64,000 bases of DNA from Steroidobacteraceae bacterium (GTDB lineage: Bacteria > Pseudomonadota > Gammaproteobacteria > Steroidobacterales > Steroidobacteraceae). The first letter of the stretch is position 1. Each line of letters begins with the position of its first letter. The notes beneath the pieces were generated by a model, which was not told the DNA's origin, did no database searches, and saw only the letters and a list, made by a program, of their open reading frames with translations. The position numbers and the translations under genes are program-made. The stretch is taken from positions 1 through 64,000 of the forward strand of contig JABAQU010000018.1 in NCBI GenBank assembly GCA_019187185.1, written 5' to 3'. Shown here one piece after another: positions 1 to 11,285 of the stretch.

Positions 1-2
1 AT

Positions 3-161
3 GCGGCGGGCCAGGCGGCCACGGACGCGGCGAATGCCGCGGCGGGCGCCGCGACGGATGCCGCCAATGCGGCGGCGGGCGCTGCGACGGATGCTGCCAA
101 TGCGGCGGCCGGTGCTGCGACGGACGCTGCCAATGCGGCGGCCGAAGAGGTGAAGAAGTAA
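3..161 (+). CDS. C-terminal end of an Ala-rich 11-residue-repeat protein (5' truncated)
   Basis: The reading frame enters from the left edge and stops at TAA 159-161. The visible 52 residues consist of an almost perfect 11-residue repeat (Ala-Ala-Thr-Asp-Ala-Ala-Asn-Ala-Ala-Ala-Gly) followed by the charged end Glu-Glu-Val-Lys-Lys. Period-11 repeats of this kind form long amphipathic helices in phasin-like, LEA-like and some surface or lipoprotein stalk proteins. The Thr/Asp/Asn positions would form one polar stripe. The N-terminus is outside the window, so export signal and function cannot be judged. A strong hairpin follows about 40 bases after the stop. Confidence 0.7.
   Translation, partial: AAGQAATDAANAAAGAATDAANAAAGAATDAANAAAGAATDAANAAAEEVKK
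15..143 (+). repeat. 33-bp in-frame tandem repeat, about 4 copies
   Basis: Units start at 15, 48, 81 and 114. Each encodes the same 11 residues, and the last unit is cut after 30 bases where the protein's charged tail starts. Copies differ mostly at third codon positions (gcg/gcc/gct, gat/gac), so selection on protein sequence is likely as well as duplication. The array probably continues left of the window. Confidence 0.85.
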
Positions 162-201
162 TTCGCAAGAATTACCCTTCTCCCGAGCCCTAGGCTCACC
201 C

Positions 202-240
202 GAGGCCCGGCTGGCGATTCGCATCGCCTGTCCGGGCCTC
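202..240 (+). terminator. Compound GC-rich hairpin, probable terminator
   Basis: A perfect 9-bp outer stem pairs 202-210 (gaggcccgg) with 232-240 (ccgggcctc). A second 5-bp stem (213-217 with 224-228) nests inside. It lies between the repeat-protein stop and the acetyltransferase start. No T-run follows, so it is either a U-tract-less terminator typical of GC-rich genomes or an mRNA-end stabiliser. Confidence 0.55.
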
Positions 241-259
241 GTCACATGGAGACTGCAGT

Positions 260-781
260 TTGTCGGTGACGGTACGGGATGCGCGCGCCGCGGCGCTGGA
301 TCGACGCTGGATCGAAAGCGTGTATCGCGAGTATCTCGACGATCTCGCGCCACTCAACACGGGCATCTTTCCCGCACTCGGCGAAGTGGGTCATCGCGAG
401 CCCGACCAGCTCACGCGCTGGTTCGCCGATTCGAGCGCGCGGATCCTGACGATCTGCAAGTCCTCGGCACCGGTCGGGTTTGCAATGGTCCTGCCGGGCC
501 GTGCGACGCCGGGGCGCCCGGCCGTCGATTTCCGCATGGCGGAATTCTTCATCGCGCGCGCGCACCGCCGGCTCGGCATCGGGCACAGCGCAGTCGCACT
601 GATCCTCGACCGCTTCGCCGGACGCTGGGAAGTGCTGGAATACCTGCGCAACCCCGGCGCAGTGAAATTCTGGCGCCGCGTGGTGTCGGACTACACCCGC
701 GGGGATTACGAAGAGCGTGTCTCGAACGGCGAGGTGCGCCAGTCGTTCCGCTCAGGGCCCTCGCGCGCGCGCAGCGGCTGA
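260..781 (+). CDS. GNAT-family N-acetyltransferase
   Basis: Predicted 173-aa single-domain acetyltransferase that would transfer an acetyl group from acetyl-CoA to an unknown amine. The acetyl-CoA loop signature Arg-Arg-Leu-Gly-Ile-Gly lies near residue 100, followed by the alpha/beta segment and the Asn-Pro-Gly-Ala-x-x-Phe-Trp motif near 135 that is usual in GNAT C-termini. The start is a TTG at 260, chosen because GGAG at 248-251 sits 8 bases upstream and no ATG fits. The 3' end overlaps the convergent HPF-like gene by 30 bases. The substrate cannot be inferred. Confidence 0.75.
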   Translation: MSVTVRDARAAALDRRWIESVYREYLDDLAPLNTGIFPALGEVGHREPDQLTRWFADSSARILTICKSSAPVGFAMVLPGRATPGRPAVDFRMAEFFIARAHRRLGIGHSAVALILDRFAGRWEVLEYLRNPGAVKFWRRVVSDYTRGDYEERVSNGEVRQSFRSGPSRARSG

Positions 782-1213
782 CACACGCCGTGGCCGCCTG
801 CGGTGGCGCTCGATCGCACGCCGCACCGCACGCTCGGTGCCCGCGAGCGCGCCGTCGACCGCGGCATCGAGCGAGGCGTCCCGGCATTCGTATACCACCG
901 TCGGCATGGCACGCAGCGTGACCTTGATGCGGCACAACCGGTCGACGCCGCCGCGCGGCCCGTTCAGGTCGTCCGTGCGCACGCTGATGCGCACGATGTC
1001 ATCCTGGAACTTGCCGAGCCGCGTGCCGAGCTTGCGCCGTATGTAGGCGCGATCGTCGCGTGCGAGGTCGCCCTGCTCCGCGCGGATGAATGCTGGCAGG
1101 GGCGCGCGTCGCGCGCTGTCGGGTTTGCGGGGGCGCGCACGTGCCTTCAGTACGCGAGTACGCTCGCTGCGCCGTGGTCGTGAAGCCGCGCTCTTTCTGG
1201 CCTGTCGGTCCAT
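752..1213 (-). CDS. HPF/RaiA-like ribosome-associated protein
   Basis: A 153-aa protein with a central S30EA/hibernation-promoting-factor domain. The Asn-Gly-Pro-Arg-Gly-Gly-Val-Asp segment and the following Cys-Arg-Ile-Lys-Val strand are typical of this family, which binds the 30S decoding region and dampens translation under stress. Very basic Arg/Lys-rich stretches flank the domain at both ends. ATG at 1211-1213 is preceded by GAGGG at a normal distance; a longer frame to 1384 has no support. It lies 103 bases downstream of uvrA on the same strand and could be co-transcribed. It is not the usual rpoN-linked hpf, so it is probably a paralogue. Confidence 0.75.
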   Translation of the reverse strand: MDRQARKSAASRPRRSERTRVLKARARPRKPDSARRAPLPAFIRAEQGDLARDDRAYIRRKLGTRLGKFQDDIVRISVRTDDLNGPRGGVDRLCRIKVTLRAMPTVVYECRDASLDAAVDGALAGTERAVRRAIERHRRRPRRVSAAARARGP

Positions 1214-1316
1214 GGTATGTGTGCCCTCGCCAACTGACGGTTGCCCCGATTGTCGGCACCGACGCGAGGCACGACAATACGAGCATGCCCGTAGGGTCGC
1301 ACGGGCCGGCAGCGCT

Positions 1317-4142
<2,826 letters not shown>

Positions 4143-4230
4143 GAACCGCGCATTTTAGCGCGTGGCGGGCGTCCGCCCGGACTCAAGAACCCCTCCCGGC
4201 CGCCGATACCTCCCCGCAGGAGGACATGCG

Positions 4231-4971
4231 ATGCGGCCCTGGATCCTGGTGACGTGTGTGCTCGCCGGTTGCGGCGGGGGCGGCGGCGAGCCCGCTGCGC
4301 CGGGCCCCGGCGTGCCTGCGCAGGTCACAAGGCCGGTCCCGCAGTCGGACGCGGAAATTGCGGCGCTCCTGTACAGCGACCGCCAGCGCACGCCCGTCGG
4401 CTTTCCGCTCGATCCGGCGCCGACGGGCTTTGAACAGGTGACGACGCTGCATCTCGCCGGGTGTACGGACGACTGGAACGAGGCGCTCGAGTGGTCCGAG
4501 ACCGCCGCGCAGGATGCGCCGGCATACGCGGATCTCGTCGAGACCCGTACCGACCCGCGCTACTTCGAGTTCGACCGGGTGCCGCGATCGCCCGAGAACA
4601 ACCTGCTGCGCGCGCGCGTCTATCGGTGCGAGTTCTTCGATCCGGTGGCGAATACGCTGAACGCGCGGCCGATCGATGCGGCCACCGTGGCGGCCTTCGC
4701 CGCCTACCAGTGGCAGTTCACGATCTACAACAACTTCGGCAATGTCGTGCTCGACCGCGCGACACGCACGACGGCGACGGCGATCGAGCATACGCTCGAT
4801 CTCGCGACCCTGGCGCGCGCCACGAATGCCGCGGAATGTGACCGTGTCGAGGTGATCGCGTGGACGTGGCGGGTTGCCCTCGCGAGCGGCGTGGTGGAGA
4901 TCGGGACGGAATCGCTGTTCGCCTTCCGGGCACGCTTTCGCGATGGCGCGACCGAACTGTGCGACCCGTGA
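4231..4971 (+). CDS. Predicted lipoprotein of unknown function
   Basis: A 246-aa protein with a short type II signal peptide and lipobox Leu-Ala-Gly-Cys at residues 11-14, followed by a Gly-rich linker, so it should be a lipid-anchored envelope protein. The ATG at 4231 is fixed by a perfect AGGAGG at 4218-4223, 7 bases upstream. The mature part contains scattered Cys residues and many aromatic residues, but I recognise no domain. It ends one base from the convergent 1709-aa surface-protein gene, which leaves no room for a terminator. A link to that surface locus is possible but unproven. Confidence 0.75.
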   Translation: MRPWILVTCVLAGCGGGGGEPAAPGPGVPAQVTRPVPQSDAEIAALLYSDRQRTPVGFPLDPAPTGFEQVTTLHLAGCTDDWNEALEWSETAAQDAPAYADLVETRTDPRYFEFDRVPRSPENNLLRARVYRCEFFDPVANTLNARPIDAATVAAFAAYQWQFTIYNNFGNVVLDRATRTTATAIEHTLDLATLARATNAAECDRVEVIAWTWRVALASGVVEIGTESLFAFRARFRDGATELCDP

Positions 4972-4972
4972 T

Positions 4973-7900
4973 TCACGGGCGCCGGCGCCACGGCAGGTCC
5001 TTGAACGTGTCCTGGTCGGCCTTCAGTCGCAGCTTCAGGAACGGACCTTTCGCCGTGTAGCGGCTCGCGCCGTAGTCGTCGTCCTCGAAGCCCTGCACGT
5101 TGTAGCCGATCGAGATCCAGAGGCCCCTGGCGACAGTCACGCCGAGATCGATGCCGAGCGCGAAGTCGTGCACGCCCGATTCCCACGAGTTGAGCGCCGT
5201 GCCGTGCAGGCCGACATCGAAGCGCGCATCGAGATCGCGCCGCAGGTCGAGGCCATAGAGGTCCGACAGTCCGTCGTAGCGCTCGCCGTCGAAACTGCTG
5301 CGCACGTAGCGCACGCCCCACTGCACGCCGAGCTGCGTGCGCGGATCGAGCTGCCAGTTCGCGTTCAGGTTGTGGATGATGCGTGCAGCTTCGACCTTGC
5401 CGGTCGGCTCGTCCTGGCTCTCGAAGCGCAGGTCGAGGCGATCGAGGACGATCCAGCGGCTCTCGACGGGGCGGAAAGCCCACGCGAACTGCGCGTCGGC
5501 GGCAGCCGTATCGACGCCGCTCGTGAAGTCGCTGTGCATCGCGCGCAGCGTGAATGCGAGCGCATGGCCGCGTATCGGCTCGCGGTAGAGCCCACCGGAC
5601 AGTATCGCGCGGTCCTCGGTGTCGGAGGCGCGCCATTCGATGCGTGAGGTGGCGGTCCACAGCTCGGTGCGGTAGAGGGCGCCGGCGAAGCTCGCGAGAT
5701 AGTCGTCCGACAGCGTGCCGGAGGCGAGCGGTCGCCCGGGCACGAGCGGCGCCAGTGTGGTGCCGCGCACGGTGTTGCTGCTGTCGAGACCGACATCGAG
5801 GCCGAGGTGCTCGTTCACCTGCCAGCCCTGCGTCAGGCCGAAGTTCGCGAAAGTGCGCGGGCCGTACTCGGTCGCCTGCTGCGTCAGGCCGGAGGTGAGT
5901 TGTGCGCGGTTCCAAGGTGTCGCGCGCACGCCGACACGGGCCATGTCGGCATCTAAGGCCGCGCCATCGGCGTGTTCGTATTCGGCGAAGAGCTTGATGT
6001 CGTCGCGCAGTGCGTAATCGGCGCCGAGCAGGAAGCGGTCCGGATAGTCGGCACTCGCCGCAGCGCCGCCGCCGAGGTTGGCATCGGCCCCGCCGCGCAG
6101 CGTCACCCGCCGGTCGAAGAAGTCGCGGCTCGCAGTCACGAAGGCCTGCTCCGACTCGCGCGCGCCGCCGGTCGTGCCGCTGTCCTCGACGCGGCGCAGG
6201 CCGACGCCGATGCGGCCGAGGTCCGCCTCGCGACGCAGCTCGAGGCTCGCGTGCCGGCGATCGGCGCCCGTCTCGAGCGCCTTCTCGGTGAAGAACTCGC
6301 CGAGTCCCTGCCAGTGCTCGCCCCACTTGAGGCGCGCGTCGAGGCCGGCCTTGCGGATGCCTACCTCGCTCGAGAGCTGCTGGCCCGTGCCGAAGCCCGG
6401 TTCCGTTTCGCCGGCATAGAGACGCGCATCGAGCCGTTCGCTCACGTGTTTCAGCTCGGTGAGCCAGGCATCGGCGCGTGCGGCGCGCGTCGGGTCGTCC
6501 GACTCGCTGTGCGCGAGTTCGGCGCGCCACTCGGTCGCCTCGCCGAGGCGCCAGCGCAGGTCGCTGCCGTAGAGCTGCGAGTCGCCCTGCGGCGCGCCTT
6601 CGTCGACGAAGGTTGCGCCGACTTCCACGCGATCGTCCGCGAACCGCACGTGGCCGCGGCCACCCGCGGTGACGTGTTCCTCGCCGTCGCCGTTCACTTC
6701 GTACTCGACGATGATGTAGACGGGGTTGAACTGCGCATCGCGCGCCGGCACCGGCTCCTTGAAGAACAGCGTGCCGGCGTAGTAGTCGATGCTGTAGTCG
6801 ACGAAGCGGTTGAGCGGGCGTGTCTCGATGACCTGCTCGCTCCGGAAGCGGTCGCGGATCTCGATGCGCAGCTTGTCGCTGCCGACCACGAGGCCGCTGC
6901 GCGTCAGGCGGTAGAGCCCCGAGGTGCCGTCGCCGCGCAGCTCGTCCTTGACGAAGCCGAGGGCCGAGTCGGCCGCGAACGCCGTGTACCCGACATGCCT
7001 GCCGACAAAGTCGCTGCGCAACCCGGTGAAGGAGCGGCTGTAGCGGGTCAGTTCAGTCACGGTCAGCCCGGTCTCGAAGTCCCCGAAGAGCGCCATGAAC
7101 TGGCGGCGCTCGAGTTTCACGTAGAGCTTCTTCGCGCTCGCGGCTTCCTCGCGCGGGTCGGCCGCGTCGCCGTAGAGCGTGTAGTAGCGGTTCGGCTCGA
7201 TGACACCGAGCAGGCGGCGTTTGGCCAGCTCCGGGTCACGCGCGGAATCGTAGGCGAGGGTCAGCAGGAACTCGCCCTTGATGCGCCCCTTGGCGAAGAA
7301 GGCGACGCGGCCGTTCTCGCTGTAATCCTCGTCGAGGTCCGCGGCGGCTGCGGCTTCTGCATTGCCCGAGATCGTGCGCCAGGCGCCCGAGCCTTCCGCG
7401 AGACCCACGAGTATCCAGTCGCGCGCCTCGGGCGCCAGCCACGCGCGCAGCTCGAGGCTCTGGCGATCGTTCAGGCGCAGCCGCAGGAGGGCGTTGCCGG
7501 TCTGTGCCGTCGGCTCGAGTTCGAGCAATGCGATGCCGTCATCGCCCACCTCGAACGTCGGCTCACGCTCCCCGACCGCCACCAGCGGATTGTCGCGCTG
7601 TGAGGCGACTTCCCACCAGGTGCGATACGGCGCATCGACGCGCCAGCGCCCGCGCGTGCCGCGGCGGGCGGGCTTGCCGTAAGCATCGAACAGGCGCAGC
7701 GCCACGACGGGATGGGTGCGGCCGTCAGCGATGAGCGTGGAGCGTTCGCTCACCACTTCCGCACGCACGGCGCCACCGGCGTAATGCACGACACGCGTCA
7801 GCTCCTGCAGCAGCGCGCCTTCAGGCCCGCGTACGGTCGCGGTGAGCGTGTTGTCGCCGTCCCTGAGATCGATGCCGCGCCAATGGCTCACGGCGACGGT

Positions 7901-10102
7901 CTTCGCATTGTTGGTCGTCGTGCCGTCGAAATTGAGCGCGCTGACGGCCACGCCGTTCAGGCGCAGCTCGACGCGATCCTTCGGCCCGTGTGCAATGGTG
8001 ACTTTCAGGCTCGGGATCGGCGCGCTGAAATCCGGCCCCGGCCACAGCCAGGCGATGCCGGGCGCGAGCCGCTCGAGCGTGAAGTCCGGCATGCCCTCGA
8101 GCGTGGCGCGGTCCCTGGGCTGCGGTGCGGGCGTGCGGGCGCCTTGTTCGGCCAGCGCGTCCCGGGTCGTGCGCGCGTCCTTCGGCAAGGCGACAGCCAG
8201 TGTCCCGGGCGCGGGCCGGCCTGCCAGCGGGGTGGCGCCTGCTTCTGCCGCCAGCACGAAATCGGCGCGCCAGAGCGCGCCCCCCCGGACGTCGACGAAC
8301 TGCGAGGCGCCGCGACCGGCGTGCCGCACGCGATTGCCGCAGGTGGCCGGCCGGTAGCCGGCCGGCAGCGTGACCGTGTCGAGCTGCACGACGTGTGTGC
8401 CGGGCCGCACGTCCTCGAAGTGATACTTGCCGTCCTCGTCGGTGATGGCATAGCGGCCGTCTTCGAGATAGACGCGCACGCCGGCCGCGCCGGTCAGTTC
8501 GTGCGCCCCGTGCTCGCAGTCGCCCGCGACGACACGTCCCATCACGATGGCGCGCTCGCGGAAGAGTTCCTCGCGCAGCTGGATGACTGCCTGCGCGGCA
8601 TTCGATGTGATGCCCGTGTCGGAGCTCGCCTCGGCGCTGTTCGTCAGTGTGGGGCCGCGCGCGCCGACCGTGATCTCGACCACATAACGCAAGCTCACGG
8701 TGGCGCCGGGATCGAGCGTGCCGATCGTGAAAGTGAGCGTGCCGCCGTCGGCACTGACGGCCGGATCGGGCAGGCGCGCGGTGCCGCTGCGCGTCGAGCC
8801 GGGGCGGTAGCGCACGCCGGCGGGCAGGCGGTCGGTGATCGTCACCCCGGAGAAGCGGCCGCTCGTGCCGACGTTCTGCACGGTGAGCGTGTACTGCACG
8901 AAGTCGCCCGCAGCCGCCACTGTCGTGATCGTGCCCTTCTGCAGGAACAGCGCGCTGCCCGACGGATCGAGCGGCACGTCGATGTTCGTCGGTGCCGGAT
9001 CGGACAGCGTGAATGAGTTGCCGAACGAGGCCGGGCCGATCGCGAACGGCGCACCGGGCAGCGCCTGCAACTCGGCCTCGGTGGCCCGCGAGGGGAAAGC
9101 ATGGCCAATCGGCGGCACGACCTCGAGCCGGTAGTCGCCGGTGGCGATGAGCGGAAAGCGGAATACGCCGGGCGCGAAGTTGTACACTGTACCGCCCGCG
9201 TCGGTGACCGGCTGGCCCGTGACCATTTCCGCGGGATACGCGCTCACTCCGTCGTCACCGAGGACCTGGGCCGGCGCGCCGCTCGCGGTGACGAGCCGGA
9301 TACGCGCCCCGTTCACCGGGGCCCCGGTGCGCGAGTCGAACACGAGACCGAAGGGATCGACGAGTGCCTGCGCGCTCGCCGTGTCGGACGCATCGCTGCG
9401 ATCCGCGTACGCCGAGGCGAGCGTTGCATCCCGCTCGACCTGCAGCACACAGTCACCGGCGGTGACAGCGGCGGCGCGGGTCTGGATGTAGCCGACGAAC
9501 TCGCCGGTGTTGGCGCCGGATTCGCGCAGCACGAGACGCTCTCGATCGCCGCCCGCTGCCGTGACTTCGATCTCGACGGTGTCGATCACCGTGGCGTCGA
9601 GGTTCTGGTCCGTATCGCGCAGGCGCAGGAACAGCGCCTCGCCGCCGTGCACGATCGGCGCCGCCGAGAGCGGCAAGGGTTGTGACGGATCGACGGTCGT
9701 GCCGTCGGCGAGCACGGGAGGCGGCAGCGTGACCGTGCCGCCCGAGCCGACACATTGCGTCGGCGCCGTGCTGCCCGAAGTTCCCTGTGGTGTCGAGCGC
9801 AGCAGCGTCAACGTGGCCCGCGACGGCGCGGGCACCACGGTGAGGTCGGCCGCGTTCGTGAGCACGCGCCCCGGTACCCCGCTGCCGTCGACGAACTGCA
9901 CCGCCGCGACATTGCGGATCACGGTGCCGGGAGGCGTTTGCGCGAGCGCGCGGCCCGTGCCGAGCGCCCAGAACGTGAACGCGAGCACGGCCGCGGCGGC
10001 CGCTGCGCGATACCGCCAAAACGCCGCCGGGGCGGGCCGGCTGTGTGCCGACCCGCCCCGGTGCGTTGCAGGAGTATCGTCGTTCGCGTTGAACAAAGTC
10101 AC
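4973..10102 (-). CDS. Giant surface protein: DUF11 / SdrD-B-like modules plus C-terminal outer-membrane beta-barrel
   Basis: A 1709-aa exported protein. A signal peptide with a long N-region ends near residue 55 (Ala-Leu-Ala-Gln). Then come beta-rich modules to about 385, a DUF11-type domain at about 385-515 (Lys near its start, Thr-Asp-Arg-Leu-Pro-Ala-Gly in the middle, Thr-Asn-Ser-Ala near its end), and an SdrD-B/carboxypeptidase-regulatory-like fold at about 520-585. A Pro/Ala linker and an Ig-like part follow. From about 930 to the end, alternating polar/hydrophobic strands rich in Tyr, Arg, Asp and Glu look like an outer-membrane barrel. The start is GTG at 10102. The gene lies 22 bases after the 373-aa gene and is probably co-transcribed with it. 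The barrel assignment is pattern-based inference. Confidence 0.8.
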   Translation of the reverse strand: MTLFNANDDTPATHRGGSAHSRPAPAAFWRYRAAAAAAVLAFTFWALGTGRALAQTPPGTVIRNVAAVQFVDGSGVPGRVLTNAADLTVVPAPSRATLTLLRSTPQGTSGSTAPTQCVGSGGTVTLPPPVLADGTTVDPSQPLPLSAAPIVHGGEALFLRLRDTDQNLDATVIDTVEIEVTAAGGDRERLVLRESGANTGEFVGYIQTRAAAVTAGDCVLQVERDATLASAYADRSDASDTASAQALVDPFGLVFDSRTGAPVNGARIRLVTASGAPAQVLGDDGVSAYPAEMVTGQPVTDAGGTVYNFAPGVFRFPLIATGDYRLEVVPPIGHAFPSRATEAELQALPGAPFAIGPASFGNSFTLSDPAPTNIDVPLDPSGSALFLQKGTITTVAAAGDFVQYTLTVQNVGTSGRFSGVTITDRLPAGVRYRPGSTRSGTARLPDPAVSADGGTLTFTIGTLDPGATVSLRYVVEITVGARGPTLTNSAEASSDTGITSNAAQAVIQLREELFRERAIVMGRVVAGDCEHGAHELTGAAGVRVYLEDGRYAITDEDGKYHFEDVRPGTHVVQLDTVTLPAGYRPATCGNRVRHAGRGASQFVDVRGGALWRADFVLAAEAGATPLAGRPAPGTLAVALPKDARTTRDALAEQGARTPAPQPRDRATLEGMPDFTLERLAPGIAWLWPGPDFSAPIPSLKVTIAHGPKDRVELRLNGVAVSALNFDGTTTNNAKTVAVSHWRGIDLRDGDNTLTATVRGPEGALLQELTRVVHYAGGAVRAEVVSERSTLIADGRTHPVVALRLFDAYGKPARRGTRGRWRVDAPYRTWWEVASQRDNPLVAVGEREPTFEVGDDGIALLELEPTAQTGNALLRLRLNDRQSLELRAWLAPEARDWILVGLAEGSGAWRTISGNAEAAAAADLDEDYSENGRVAFFAKGRIKGEFLLTLAYDSARDPELAKRRLLGVIEPNRYYTLYGDAADPREEAASAKKLYVKLERRQFMALFGDFETGLTVTELTRYSRSFTGLRSDFVGRHVGYTAFAADSALGFVKDELRGDGTSGLYRLTRSGLVVGSDKLRIEIRDRFRSEQVIETRPLNRFVDYSIDYYAGTLFFKEPVPARDAQFNPVYIIVEYEVNGDGEEHVTAGGRGHVRFADDRVEVGATFVDEGAPQGDSQLYGSDLRWRLGEATEWRAELAHSESDDPTRAARADAWLTELKHVSERLDARLYAGETEPGFGTGQQLSSEVGIRKAGLDARLKWGEHWQGLGEFFTEKALETGADRRHASLELRREADLGRIGVGLRRVEDSGTTGGARESEQAFVTASRDFFDRRVTLRGGADANLGGGAAASADYPDRFLLGADYALRDDIKLFAEYEHADGAALDADMARVGVRATPWNRAQLTSGLTQQATEYGPRTFANFGLTQGWQVNEHLGLDVGLDSSNTVRGTTLAPLVPGRPLASGTLSDDYLASFAGALYRTELWTATSRIEWRASDTEDRAILSGGLYREPIRGHALAFTLRAMHSDFTSGVDTAAADAQFAWAFRPVESRWIVLDRLDLRFESQDEPTGKVEAARIIHNLNANWQLDPRTQLGVQWGVRYVRSSFDGERYDGLSDLYGLDLRRDLDARFDVGLHGTALNSWESGVHDFALGIDLGVTVARGLWISIGYNVQGFEDDDYGASRYTAKGPFLKLRLKADQDTFKDLPWRRRP

Positions 10103-10124
10103 CTCATCGTCGGACGTCGCGTCC

Positions 10125-11246
10125 TCAGTTGATCGTGACCTGGAAGCGCACGGTGACTGCGTTGCCTGCGCCGATCGCCACGGTGGTCAGCGCCGGCGCA
10201 CCGACGACGAGGTCGCTTGCCGTCCGTGAGCAGCCGTCGCCATTCGCGTCGCTGCCGGCTTCCGCGACGCAGAACGACGGCGAGCCCGCACCGACCGTGA
10301 TCGACACGTCGCTCGCGCCGCCGTTGTAGGCGCCGGTGCGGAACGTCGTGTTGGCCGGCAGCGGGTCGTTGATCTGCAGGCCCGTGGCGGGCGACGCGCC
10401 CGTGTTCGAGATCGCGACGGCGTACTCGACGAAGGCGCCCGGGGTCGCCTTGGGATTGGTCGTGCCGTTGAACGGATCTTCCACGACGGCGGAGGTCTTC
10501 GTGACCGTGAGCGCCGCAGACGACACGGCGTACTGGTCGGCCGCGACTTCGGTCGCATCGCGGCCGGCGTCGCCGAACACGATGTCGACCGCGCCCGGCG
10601 TGTCGGCACCGGCCGTCTCGGTCGCGAGCGTGGCGCCGTTCGTGCCCGGCACCGCGGCGCGCGCCGACAGCTGCACGTTTGCAAACTGCCCATTGGTCGC
10701 CGTTGCCGGGACATCCGCCACGATGAACACGACGACGCCCGCGTCGGCGGCCAGCGTGTCGATCGCCGTGGCCGTATCGACACCCGCGTCGTAGGTGCTG
10801 TTGCCATTGCTGTCGACGAACACGCGCAGGTTCGCGACATCGGTGTCGTCGGTATTGCCGAACACCGCGCCGCCGGCGAGGTTCGTCGGCGTGAGCTGGT
10901 AGCCCTGGGGGCTGTTACCCGTGTTGGTCACGGTGAAGGCCGTCACCTGGTTCAACTGCCCCGGGGTGACGGGCGTGTTGCCGCCCGACAGCTCGGTCAC
11001 CGTGAGGTCGATGCGATTGTCGACGACGAAGGTCGTCGGCGCACCGCCGCCCGGTGTCGAGTTGCCGGTGGGCGAGCTCTCGATCGGCGTCTGTGCGACG
11101 CCGCCGACCGAGTAGCTCACGGTCGACTGGTTGCTGACGGTCGTGTTCGCCGCGGTGCCGACGGCGCCTGCCGTCTGCCACGCGCCGATACTCGCGGCGG
11201 CCAGCGCGGCGAGCACGATCCGCCGCGGTTTTCCTGCATGAAACAT
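10125..11246 (-). CDS. Secreted DUF11-domain protein
   Basis: A 373-aa protein with a Sec signal peptide (cleavage near Ala-Gly-Ala-Val, about residue 28). The N-terminal half is a Thr/Asn/Gly-rich beta domain that includes an EF-hand/dockerin-like loop Asp-Ser-Asn-Gly-Asn-Ser-x-Tyr-Asp, which could bind calcium. The C-terminal half is a DUF11 module starting at Leu-Thr-Val-Thr-Lys-Thr, with Asn-Asp-Pro-Leu-Pro-Ala-Asn in the middle. No membrane anchor or sorting signal is seen. The ATG at 11246 has AAGGAGT upstream. It is the middle gene of a three-gene minus-strand set, 39 bases after the 163-aa gene and 22 before the giant gene. Confidence 0.85.
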   Translation of the reverse strand: MFHAGKPRRIVLAALAAASIGAWQTAGAVGTAANTTVSNQSTVSYSVGGVAQTPIESSPTGNSTPGGGAPTTFVVDNRIDLTVTELSGGNTPVTPGQLNQVTAFTVTNTGNSPQGYQLTPTNLAGGAVFGNTDDTDVANLRVFVDSNGNSTYDAGVDTATAIDTLAADAGVVVFIVADVPATATNGQFANVQLSARAAVPGTNGATLATETAGADTPGAVDIVFGDAGRDATEVAADQYAVSSAALTVTKTSAVVEDPFNGTTNPKATPGAFVEYAVAISNTGASPATGLQINDPLPANTTFRTGAYNGGASDVSITVGAGSPSFCVAEAGSDANGDGCSRTASDLVVGAPALTTVAIGAGNAVTVRFQVTIN

Positions 11247-11285
11247 TTCGATACTCCTTTGCTTGCAACAGAAACGAAAACGGGA

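Noticed and set aside
15..143. Tandem repeats read as a CRISPR-like array
   Set aside because: Units are directly adjacent, in frame and without spacers; they code a period-11 protein repeat.
5972..7603. A 543-codon plus-strand frame opposite the giant surface gene
   Set aside because: It is the shadow of a long coding frame; no start signal or motif is present.
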